64,000 bases of DNA from Sclerurus mexicanus (Eukaryota > Chordata > Aves > Passeriformes > Furnariidae): contig VWZF01004021.1 in the NCBI GenBank assembly GCA_013396755.1, positions 310,001-374,000 of the forward strand, read 5' to 3'. Every line of letters starts with the position of its first letter. Positions within the stretch are counted from its first letter, which is position 1. Made by a program: the position numbers and the translations under genes. The notes under the pieces are model-generated. The model ran no database searches. It saw nothing but the letters and a program-made list of their open reading frames with translations, and had not been told where the DNA came from. Below, piece by piece: positions 50,601 through 55,640 of this stretch.

Positions 50601-51674
50601 TCAGATACCATGCTGTGTTCTCCCTGACACAACTCCCTTTGCTTTCCAGTGTGTGATGCACCTGGAGGATCGGCTGCAGGAGCTCTACTTCAAAAGCAAG
50701 ATGCTGTCTGAGTATCTCAAGGGCCAGATGAGAGTCCACGTGAAGGAGCTGGGCGTGGTGCTGGGGTATGGTCTCAAACTCCTCCGAGCAGTGCTGCCCT
50801 GGGGTCCTGGTGCCACAGCCTCTGCCTGGGCTTGTTCTGAGCACAGCGAAATGGATTCCTAAAGGGGACTGGAACTCATAAGTTACCCATGGCCACGGGC
50901 TTCTCCTTAGCCATTGCTCCATCCCAAGGATCCCCCAGCCTGCCTGTCTCCCCCCCGGGCAGGAAGATGGGCTCAGCACTCCAGAGCTTAGCAGACTCCC
51001 TCCTTAGTTGGTCAGTCATCACTGAACAACACGGGGCACCTGATTCCTCCAGGCTGACTTTCCCTACGTGGCAGAAAACACGCTCTGTATCATGTAAGGC
51101 ACATAATACCTCTCTGTGGGTGTGGGGCACAGGCAGAGGAGCTATTTAAGGGGTGTTTATAGGAAGGCTCTGAGTATCTTTTTGTGCAGAGGAGTACGGG
51201 GTGAGCAGGACGGCACGTGTGGTGCTGGAGCCGGGGGAGCAGCTGCAGCTGCCACTGCCTCAGCCTGGTCCTCGGCCCCAGTGCGGTGTCCCCCGACTCT
51301 GCTCCCTTTTCTGTGAGGTTAGCAAGGGACTGGGTGTTTCTCCCGCCTGCGTTTGTGCCCTCAGCAGCTGGCTGGCCCTGTGAGAAGCCCCCCGGCCAGG
51401 CAGGAGCTGAGGGGGTGCTGGCAGCACGTGGGCAGGCACAGCTGGAGGGTGTTGGGAGCAGTCTGGCAGCTGCAGAGCGTGACCCGTGGCCCAAGTGCAA
51501 AGGCTGGGGCTGGGCAGGCCCTGTGGGTGCTGACACGTGTTCAGCCCAACAGCGTTTTGGGCTGGATTAAATGTGACTCTTCTGCTTCCTTCCAGGATTG
51601 AATCCAGCGACCTCCCTTTGCTGGCAGCTGTAGCGAGCACTCACTCTCCCTACGTTGCCCAGATCCTCCTTTAA
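17517..51674 (+). CDS. FNIP1: FNIP1, folliculin-interacting protein 1 (exons 2-18; exon 1 outside window)
   Basis: Seventeen exons join into one uninterrupted frame of 1,123 residues plus stop, about 1,154 with a human-like exon 1 (human long isoform 1,166). The order is an N-terminal longin-type FNIP_N region (exons 2-8), a middle FNIP_M/DENN-like region (exons 10-14 start), a long disordered acidic linker (exon 14) and a FNIP_C/DENN region (exons 15-18). FNIP1 rather than FNIP2 is indicated by the exon 3 run [11 protein letters not shown], the degron region [10 protein letters not shown] and the linker text SMSLFDEYF. Family knowledge: FNIP1 binds FLCN, acts at lysosomes on RagC/D upstream of mTORC1 and TFEB/TFE3, is phosphorylated by AMPK, inhibits HSP90 and is degraded through CUL2-FEM1B in reductive stress. 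All junctions are GT-AG with compatible phases and there is no frameshift or internal stop, so the gene looks intact. Exon span: 17517-17643, 25950-26093, 30433-30533, 30787-30861, 31324-31415, 33781-33864, 34829-34900, 35769-35904, 36440-36641, 37011-37096, 43046-43192, 45284-45453, 46497-47871, 48228-48396, 50083-50280, 50650-50765, 51596-51674. Confidence 0.97.
21526..21672 (+). repeat. Purine-rich (GA) low-complexity tract
   Basis: A run dominated by G and A on the plus strand (gtggaggagggaggggtg, gaagaggagggaggaaggaa, gggaggggggaaag), interrupted by a few pyrimidine-containing segments. It is non-coding, intronic, and could form triplex DNA; no specific function is implied. Confidence 0.55.
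25132..25170 (+). repeat. Short tandem duplication (17 bp unit)
   Basis: aatggagcagtagtgga occurs twice in direct succession, the second copy exact, inside intron 2. It is a minor local duplication. Confidence 0.8.
25950..26093 (+). CDS. FNIP1: FNIP1 exon 3
   Basis: 144 nt, 48 whole codons (about residues 74-121), [20 protein letters not shown] through a serine-rich stretch to QCPKYQ. The acceptor is ttatttcag and the donor gtgagtc, followed by a 15-T run. The text [20 protein letters not shown] identifies FNIP1 rather than FNIP2. Compared with the human protein as I recall it, the serine-rich loop is about three residues longer. Confidence 0.97.
26094..30432 (+). other. FNIP1: FNIP1 intron 3
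   Basis: 4.3 kb bounded by gtgagtc and tttttgcag. It holds a poly-T run just after the donor (about 26109-26123) and one CR1 3' end at 29198-29370. I see no other exon. Confidence 0.9.
29198..29370 (+). mobile_element. CR1 LINE 3' end fragment
   Basis: Clear CR1 text: ctggcacagggtgcccaggg, agctgtggctg, ggctggatggggcttggagc, aacctgggctagtggaaggt, and a tail accattctataattctgt. It is 5'-truncated and carries no open frame of the element. Confidence 0.9.
30433..30533 (+). CDS. FNIP1: FNIP1 exon 4
   Basis: 101 nt, 33 codons plus two bases of a split Arg (about residues 122-155). It encodes [20 protein letters not shown] and then TLKIHQI, one of the most conserved blocks of the FNIP_N region, shared with FNIP2. 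The acceptor is tttttgcag and the donor gtaagat. Confidence 0.97.
30534..30786 (+). other. FNIP1: FNIP1 intron 4
   Basis: 253 bp bounded by gtaagat and ctcctgtcctccag. Contains one weak CTCF-like core at 30584-30598; otherwise nothing. Confidence 0.9.
30787..30861 (+). CDS. FNIP1: FNIP1 exon 5
   Basis: 75 nt, one base plus 24 codons plus two bases (about residues 155-180): [18 protein letters not shown] then IYGSLN. The acceptor is ctcctgtcctccag and the donor gtgagtcc. It continues the FNIP_N region. GC-rich third positions (aaggtgttcacggcccgcac) contrast with the AT-rich next exon. Confidence 0.96.
30862..31323 (+). other. FNIP1: FNIP1 intron 5
   Basis: 462 bp bounded by gtgagtcc and tttgttatag. 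No other feature seen. Confidence 0.9.
31324..31415 (+). CDS. FNIP1: FNIP1 exon 6
   Basis: 92 nt, one base plus 30 codons plus one base (about residues 180-211): [18 protein letters not shown] to NGLLGNI. It ends in phase 1 (G), which is compatible with both the cassette exon 7 (GT...) and exon 8 (TT...). Either junction keeps the frame: with exon 7 the next codon is Gly, without it Val. Confidence 0.96.
31416..33780 (+). other. FNIP1: FNIP1 intron 6
   Basis: 2.4 kb, donor gtaattgc, acceptor ttttgccgtgtag. Near its 3' end sit a (CCCT)n tract at 33695-33722 and a perfect TACTAAC branch-point match at 33736-33742. The remainder has no recognisable feature. Confidence 0.88.
33695..33722 (+). 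repeat. (CCCT)n microsatellite upstream of cassette exon
   Basis: About seven CCCT units, ending roughly 58 bp before the exon 7 acceptor. In RNA this is a C-rich tract of the kind bound by poly(C)-binding proteins; binding is inference. Confidence 0.9.
33781..33864 (+). CDS. FNIP1: FNIP1 exon 7, in-frame cassette exon with AMPK-site serines
   Basis: 84 nt (28 codons), phase 1 at both ends, so inclusion or skipping preserves the frame. It encodes [17 protein letters not shown] then [10 protein letters not shown]. In human FNIP1 the equivalent exon distinguishes the long isoform from the 28-residue-shorter one, and it differs here by one residue (Phe to Leu after LSQ). The three serines in AFSEQ and RSAS align with human S220, S230 and S232, reported AMPK phosphosites. 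The acceptor is ccgtgtag with a consensus TACTAAC branch site 40 nt upstream; the donor gtttgcag is weak, which suits alternative use. A gene model built only from the short isoform would miss this exon. Confidence 0.93.
33865..34828 (+). other. FNIP1: FNIP1 intron 7
   Basis: 964 bp from the weak donor gtttgcagtg to the acceptor cttgttttacag. No other feature seen. Confidence 0.88.
34829..34900 (+). CDS. FNIP1: FNIP1 exon 8
   Basis: 72 nt, two bases plus 23 codons plus one base (about residues 239-263): [20 protein letters not shown] then ARS. The acidic [15 protein letters not shown] motif is shared by FNIP1 and FNIP2. The acceptor is ttttacag and the donor gtaatggc. The final ARS leads into the SAS serine motif completed in exon 9. 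Confidence 0.96.
35160..35295 (+). mobile_element. CR1 LINE 3' end fragment
   Basis: The text gttggatgggccctgagcag, cctgggccggtggaaggtcc, agctttaaggtccctcccaa and a tail taattctatgac match an avian CR1 3' end. It is 5'-truncated. Confidence 0.88.
35347..35410 (-). mobile_element. Possible diverged CR1 3' end, antisense
   Basis: gggtttgggttaggattggaagg-like text (actual: gcgtttgggttaggattgga, then agggctgttaaaggatgtga) resembles the reverse complement of a CR1 tail (gtttgggttggaagggacct ... aaagatcat). It is heavily diverged, so this is a tentative call. Confidence 0.35.
35626..35726 (+). repeat. 34-bp tandem triplication next to exon 9 acceptor
   Basis: Unit begins catttagttgctggtgttat and ends cttccaaatgctct. 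Copies: 35626-35659, 35660-35693 (identical) and 35694-35726 (one A deleted). Near-identity of all copies indicates a recent expansion. It lies wholly in intron 8. Confidence 0.97.
35769..35904 (+). CDS. FNIP1: FNIP1 exon 9
   Basis: 136 nt, two bases plus 44 codons plus two bases (about residues 263-308): [20 protein letters not shown], then [20 protein letters not shown] and VFPR. The junction recreates RSASLSS; its second serine aligns with human S261, a reported AMPK site. [17 protein letters not shown] is a near-invariant FNIP block. The acceptor is ccttgcag and the donor gtgagctg. Confidence 0.97.
35905..36439 (+). other. FNIP1: FNIP1 intron 9
   Basis: 535 bp from gtgagctg to cgtgctccaag. 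The upstream frame happens to be open for some distance but shows no FNIP similarity before 36440. No other feature seen. Confidence 0.9.
36440..36641 (+). CDS. FNIP1: FNIP1 exon 10
   Basis: 202 nt, one base plus 67 codons (about residues 308-375). [20 protein letters not shown] leads into [20 protein letters not shown] and LKSAIEQ. This is the start of the DENN-like FNIP_M region: a hydrophobic beta strand (IAIGVIFSL) followed by the amphipathic [20 protein letters not shown] helix. The acceptor is ctccaag and the donor gtaaacac. Confidence 0.97.
36642..37010 (+). other. FNIP1: FNIP1 intron 10
   Basis: 369 bp from gtaaacac to tgattgttttcaag. Nothing else seen. Confidence 0.9.
37011..37096 (+). 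CDS. FNIP1: FNIP1 exon 11
   Basis: 86 nt, 28 codons plus two bases (about residues 376-404): [20 protein letters not shown], then IVDALNEF. This basic, helical segment of the FNIP_M region appears identical to human as I recall it. The acceptor is ttttcaag and the donor gtgagcag. Confidence 0.96.
37097..43045 (+). other. FNIP1: FNIP1 intron 11
   Basis: 5.9 kb, GC-rich in 38000-39500 and especially 40200-42000, where several open frames of 100-190 codons exist on both strands with no recognisable domain; these are expected where stop codons are depleted by base composition. No transposon tail is recognised. It ends in the acceptor tttgtttcctag. Confidence 0.88.
43046..43192 (+). CDS. FNIP1: FNIP1 exon 12
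   Basis: 147 nt, one base plus 48 codons plus two bases (about residues 404-453): [20 protein letters not shown], then [20 protein letters not shown] and LMENASKN. The [15 protein letters not shown] motif is diagnostic of FNIPs. The donor is gtacggtg, after the CA of a split Gln codon; reading through it instead gives a stop after YGAFEF. Confidence 0.97.
43193..45283 (+). other. FNIP1: FNIP1 intron 12 (contains assembly gap)
   Basis: About 2.1 kb from gtacggtg to ttgcttttag, including 131 N at 44963-45093 with G runs at both edges. A weak CTCF-like core lies at 44384-44398. True intron length is uncertain. Confidence 0.88.
44963..45093. other. Assembly gap (131 N)
   Basis: Unresolved bases flanked on the left by gcggggggtgg and on the right by ggtgggggggggagggaggg. 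The G-rich edges suggest the missing sequence is a G-run or quadruplex-prone repeat. It interrupts intron 12 only, so no FNIP1 coding text is lost: exons 12 and 13 join in phase. Confidence 0.98.
45284..45453 (+). CDS. FNIP1: FNIP1 exon 13
   Basis: 170 nt, one base plus 56 codons plus one base (about residues 453-510): [20 protein letters not shown], then [20 protein letters not shown] and [16 protein letters not shown]. The AWVPTVMP and [18 protein letters not shown] blocks are conserved FNIP_M text. The acceptor is ttgcttttag and the donor gtacgtgt. Confidence 0.97.
45454..46496 (+). other. FNIP1: FNIP1 intron 13
   Basis: 1,043 bp from gtacgtgt to ttcctatcctag. No recognisable element. Confidence 0.9.
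46497..47871 (+). CDS. FNIP1: FNIP1 exon 14 (large exon: LIR-like motif, FEM1B degron, acidic linker)
   Basis: 1,375 nt, two bases plus 457 codons plus two bases (about residues 510-968). It begins with conserved [20 protein letters not shown] and [20 protein letters not shown]. The motif [10 protein letters not shown] (Tyr codon 46724) fits the GABARAP-binding LIR described for FNIPs. The FEM1B degron region [13 protein letters not shown] is at 46787-46825, with four cysteines; the fourth replaces a His in human. After this comes a long acidic disordered linker with islands of conservation: [54 protein letters not shown] and [20 protein letters not shown] roughly 180-bp block at 46981-47160 is about 78% GC by hand count and encodes an Ala/Gly/Pro-rich, shortened version of the mammalian segment. 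The acceptor is tatcctag and the donor gtaagtat. Confidence 0.97.
47872..48227 (+). other. FNIP1: FNIP1 intron 14
   Basis: 356 bp from gtaagtat to gcctttcttgcag. Nothing else seen. Confidence 0.9.
48228..48396 (+). CDS. FNIP1: FNIP1 exon 15
   Basis: 169 nt, one base plus 56 codons (about residues 968-1024): [20 protein letters not shown], then [20 protein letters not shown] and [16 protein letters not shown]. It starts the C-terminal DENN (FNIP_C) region. [20 protein letters not shown] is highly conserved. The acceptor is cttgcag and the donor gtaattaa. Confidence 0.97.
48397..50082 (+). other. FNIP1: FNIP1 intron 15
   Basis: 1.7 kb from gtaattaa to tttctgttgcag, with one weak CTCF-like core at 49673-49687; nothing else recognised. 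Confidence 0.9.
50083..50280 (+). CDS. FNIP1: FNIP1 exon 16
   Basis: 198 nt, 66 whole codons (about residues 1025-1090): [20 protein letters not shown], then [40 protein letters not shown] and NLSPNF. It belongs to the C-terminal DENN region, with alternating beta strands ([17 protein letters not shown]) and a long helix. The acceptor is ctgttgcag and the donor gtaagtct. Confidence 0.97.
50281..50649 (+). other. FNIP1: FNIP1 intron 16
   Basis: 369 bp from gtaagtct to tgctttccag. Nothing else seen. Confidence 0.9.
50650..50765 (+). CDS. FNIP1: FNIP1 exon 17
   Basis: 116 nt, 38 codons plus two bases (about residues 1091-1129): [20 protein letters not shown], then [18 protein letters not shown]. 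It is a charged helical segment of the C-terminal DENN region and is shared closely with FNIP2. The acceptor is gctttccag and the donor gtatggtc. Confidence 0.97.
50766..51595 (+). other. FNIP1: FNIP1 intron 17
   Basis: 830 bp, GC-rich in its 3' half, ending in cttccttccag. Nothing else recognised. Confidence 0.9.
51596..51674 (+). CDS. FNIP1: FNIP1 exon 18, terminal coding part
   Basis: 79 nt of coding sequence: one base plus 25 codons and the TAA stop at 51672-51674. It encodes [20 protein letters not shown] then AQILL, the standard FNIP C-terminus. The acceptor is tccttccag. Confidence 0.97.
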
Positions 51675-54600
51675 AATGCCAGAGGCCACAGACTTTGACT
51701 TTTTGCCTCTCTGGAAACAAAGTGGAAGACAACTTGTTCTGGCTTCTTTCTCTTCGCAGCAGCAATTAAAACAAACTGCTCGTTGAGCTGCAGCACCTCC
51801 ACGTGTGACTGCACAGTGTGCAAACAGTTGGAGACTTCTCCTCTCCCACTCAGCCATTTAGGAAAAAAGGATAAAGAAAGACATAAAGAAACTGAGTGAG
51901 CCCAAGATTTCAGCCACAGAAAAGTGAAGATTTTAGCAAAGCTGAAGATCTGCATTTTTTAGCAGTTTCTGCCCCAATGGCTGACTGTGACTTTTCCTGG
52001 GGAATGGAGGAAGAACTGCTCTGAGAAACACAGGATGCCATCACCCCTTATAAACTGAGGGAGAGAGGGCAGCTGCTGCCTCCAGCCTGGCTTCAGCTGA
52101 GGAGGATCTCCTTAGGATCTGGAACTCTCAAGCTGCAATGATTTGTAAACAACTTCTACTTTTTTCATGTCACAGTCCAATTCTGGATATTTCTCAGAGG
52201 AAAAACAGGGCCTGGTTTGTTTTGTAAAAGGCTTATTAATGACAGTCAGCTCCAGAATTTATTTATGATCTTTCTCCTGGGAAGAAGGAATAGCAGGGGA
52301 CAGAGGGGACAGAGAGGAGGAAGGAAGAGGCCAACAGACAAACTAGCGATGGAGATTCTTTCTTGGCTGGATGCTGTAACCAGTATTAAATGTTTATAAT
52401 GTTTAAATGTTGCTTTATACTAAGTGATGCTTTTCTTCCATAACATAATCAAAATGTTAAAAACAAAAATAATCTAAAGAGAATGTTGGCTGAAATTTCC
52501 CCATGGGGTCCCCAGAATGACATGACAATTACCTCTAACTTTTTTAGGATCTGTAATGTTCTTGCCACACCATATTCTTTTTACAGCAGTCAGTCAGCTA
52601 TTGAAATAATTAACTAGAAATAATTGTACCAAAGCACTGGGGACAAAATGAGTAGACTATTACCCTTAATTGCTCAGGTAACTAATTGATATATTTTTTA
52701 AAACTGTTCTACAAAAAAACCCCCACAACATTGATTACACCGTAGTGTAGTAATATCCAAATTATTTTTAGACAAATACACCCTTGCTGCAGATGACTCT
52801 AATCCCTTTTCTACTCACTCGTGTAATTACCAGCAGGAAATGTTGTTTATTTTATTCTCAGCATTTCTCTTTTACTCAGCCATCACTGGTTTGTCATTGT
52901 ATATACAATAGTTGTACGAGTAGCTGATGGACCCAACCTGGTGTAAGTAATGTAAATAGACAGTGGGAGGTGGATTATGTTTTCTAAGGCTCTACTACCT
53001 CAGTTTAACTGGACACTTCATTCTAGGCTTTGCTTTGCGTGTTTGTCCTGGCAGCCAATTAATGTTGCTGATTTTTAGCTTCTGTTTTCATGGATTACAT
53101 TCAGTATATTGAGATTCATGGTTTATCCTCACAAGTAGGAGACACGTATTCACTTGGTCGCTAAACTCTATGAAGAATTCTATAAATACGCCATTCTGTA
53201 ATAATGTTTTCAATAGTACAACACGCCTGCTATTGTTGTTTGCAGAGTTATTTTCAATACGAGTCTATTTTAACCATTTGATAAACTTGAAAACAATAAG
53301 AGAGATCCCTGCCCCACCACTGTCAGCGACAGAACTCTCCTCCCTTCCTTCTCTGGGGCCAGGATTCACCCAGAGTGGTTGTTCAGTGCTATTTAAAATC
53401 TGTCACTTAAAACTCTGGTCCAGGGAAGTCTGCATGGCAAACCCACCCCCTTTCCATGGAGGACCCAGTCTGCGTCAGGACGTGACCCTGGCATGAACAC
53501 AGGCAGTGTCACTGGCAACTGGTGTACAGAATCTAACAGTGACTGCTGCAGGGAAGGGACTCGTGCTTAATGTGTGATCCAAGGGTTTGTTTCTCCCCTG
53601 GTTTTCAAAGGTCCTTTCCTCGCCACACAATTATATCTTACAGCTGGTTGTTGGAATGAGCACGAAACAGGGGCCCGGTTGTGTAAACACATTTCTAATG
53701 AAATATAGGACTGAGCTCAGAATATGGGTGTTTAACTCTTTGCTGGGATCCAGGATGGAGGCAGGAGTTGCGGTCCTGCGTTGGACACAGCCTGGGAGGG
53801 GTGGCCTGGCCGTGTGGGCACTGCCAGGGCTGGCGGTGAGGGGGGCTGGGGGTGCCCTCCTTCCTTGGGTGGGTTTCTGCCCCCTCTGGGCAGCTGCCCC
53901 TAACCCTGGCACCCCCGGGACTGTGCTTACAGTGATCCTTATGGGAGAGCTGCGGCCTCTGAGCCACTCCTGGGCGAATCCTTGGGGTCTGACTCTGCAG
54001 AAAGGCCCTTTCAGCACCTGAAATTAGTATTAATGTGAGAGGAGAAGGAGGTGGCTGTTGGGTGGCACCTTCTCTGCTGTCCTCTGCCCAGTGCTGCTCG
54101 TCGATGGTGCCAGCGATGTGTTCAGGCAGTCCCAGACGGAGCGGTCCCTCCCCTCGGCACCTCTCGGCAGCATTGTGGGCAAAACAACCAAAACCCTCGT
54201 GGGATGGGAGGTTTCCCTGTGAGTTAACTTTTCTTGGGTACGTGAACAATGTGGTACGTATGTCTGTTTGTTAAATAATACAAAAAGGGATTTTTATAGG
54301 CTACAGCATCGACTTTTTAAAGTATATCGCGATTGTTTTATGTGAATAGAAAACTAATGTTTGATTTCTTTTTTCCACTATTCCCAATCTCCATTATTAA
54401 TATGTCTTAATTTTCTGGCTGAAACCTAAGTGTACTGGAAACACAAATTAGCAAATTTGGGTTTGTTGCAATTGGCAAACACTGGGCTGCTGAGAACAAA
54501 AACTGTTTAAAAGAACAGATTTTACACCTTGCATATGTTTTCCCTAGTAGTTCTTAGAAATGTTTTATGACAATTTTTTGCTTTCTCTAAATTATTTAGA

Positions 54601-54750
54601 TGGTGGTACTTGTAAAATGCTGGGTAAAATGTACATACTTGTTATCTCTTCTGTTTTTGTATATATTTCCCAAGATGTGCACTTGTATTATAATAACCAT
54701 TCCCAATTTTAGGGGAAATTTGTGCAATAAATATAGTATGTCAATTTACT
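51675..54750 (+). other. FNIP1: FNIP1 3' UTR
   Basis: About 3.1 kb between the stop and the AATAAA at 54726-54731, close to the roughly 3 kb expected for this gene. It carries an ATTTATTTA AU-rich element near 52258, four Pumilio-type TGTANATA sites (52898, 52951, 54630, 54658), a GTCTTAA miR-208/499-type seed match at 54414-54420, and an earlier possible ATTAAA signal at 52385-52390 that could give a short 3' UTR. The exact end is inferred. Confidence 0.8.
54726..54731 (+). promoter_or_regulatory. FNIP1: FNIP1 polyadenylation signal AATAAA
   Basis: gtgcaataaatatag is followed about 40-80 nt later by a GT-rich stretch (tgtgtatgagagtgggagtg), as expected for a downstream element. It is the first canonical AATAAA after the stop that has such context. 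Confidence 0.75.
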
Positions 54751-55529
54751 TCTGGTACCTTTTGTGTGCCTTTCATATCCATGTGTATGAGAGTGGGAGT
54801 GTGGGTGAGTGTATGAACTAGAACCATCTCGTGCTGACACCTGTCTGGTCTCCCCTGCCTATTTTGGGATCCCTGGTACTTAGCAATGCTGCTGCCATTT
54901 AATTTGGGGTCTGTTATGGAATTAATAGGCATTTGTGTTTCAAAGAGGAATTTCTGTTTGAACTTGCTGTCCCTTCAGTTGCGCATGTCGTTGGCCCCCA
55001 AAAAGCAAGAGTGAGACAAGAGGGAGGTCCTGACCCGCTGTACCAATGCCTGACTGTGAGAAGAGACACAAGCAGAAAGCCGGGTCTCTGCACTGGTTTG
55101 TGTATTCGTTCCTGAGGTGACCTGCAAAGCCCTTGGTCACATGGGTGTTTGCAATTCCTCTCGTACAAGTCATTCTATTCGTGCCCATCTGCCTGGGCAC
55201 AATCCCTGTTCTGTCTCTCTGGGCCACCGCACGGGAACTGAGCTTATCGAGGAGTCTCTGTATGGTTTTATTGAAGGTTCAAATTGTGATAACAGTGCTG
55301 CCAAGAAAAGTGAAGGGGTAATGATACAACAGGGAAAAGGATTCACTAAGGAAGAGGTAGCAGAGCGTACAAATGAGGCTTTAGAGCATCTCGGTTACAT
55401 CAGGTCCTGTGCTCCCAAAAAGGGGCAAAAGAACAAGCAGGAGATGGAAACCTTTGCCTGAAGCAGCTGCATCTTCTGTTCTTGATAAAATTTCTCGTGG
55501 TTTCCTGCCCTGGTAGGTACCTCCCCCAG

Positions 55530-55640
55530 GTGCCCTGGGCGCACCCGAGGTGCGGGTCTGGCACGGGGTCGGTGTCCCCGCGCGCTGTCCCTCGGTGACC
55601 AGCTGTGGGCGGGGGATGCTGCGGGTCCCACGCACAGCCG
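55530..55640. promoter_or_regulatory. Small CpG-rich cluster downstream of FNIP1
   Basis: Over a dozen CpGs within about 110 bp (ggcgcacccgaggtgcgggt, gtccccgcgcgctgtccctc), standing out from the surrounding sequence. It is too short for a classical CpG island. Role unknown. Confidence 0.4.

Noticed and set aside
55117..55461. 114-codon open frame after the FNIP1 poly(A) site, with a hydrophilic C-terminal half
   Set aside because: Considered as a small gene, but no domain, conserved motif or splice support is visible.
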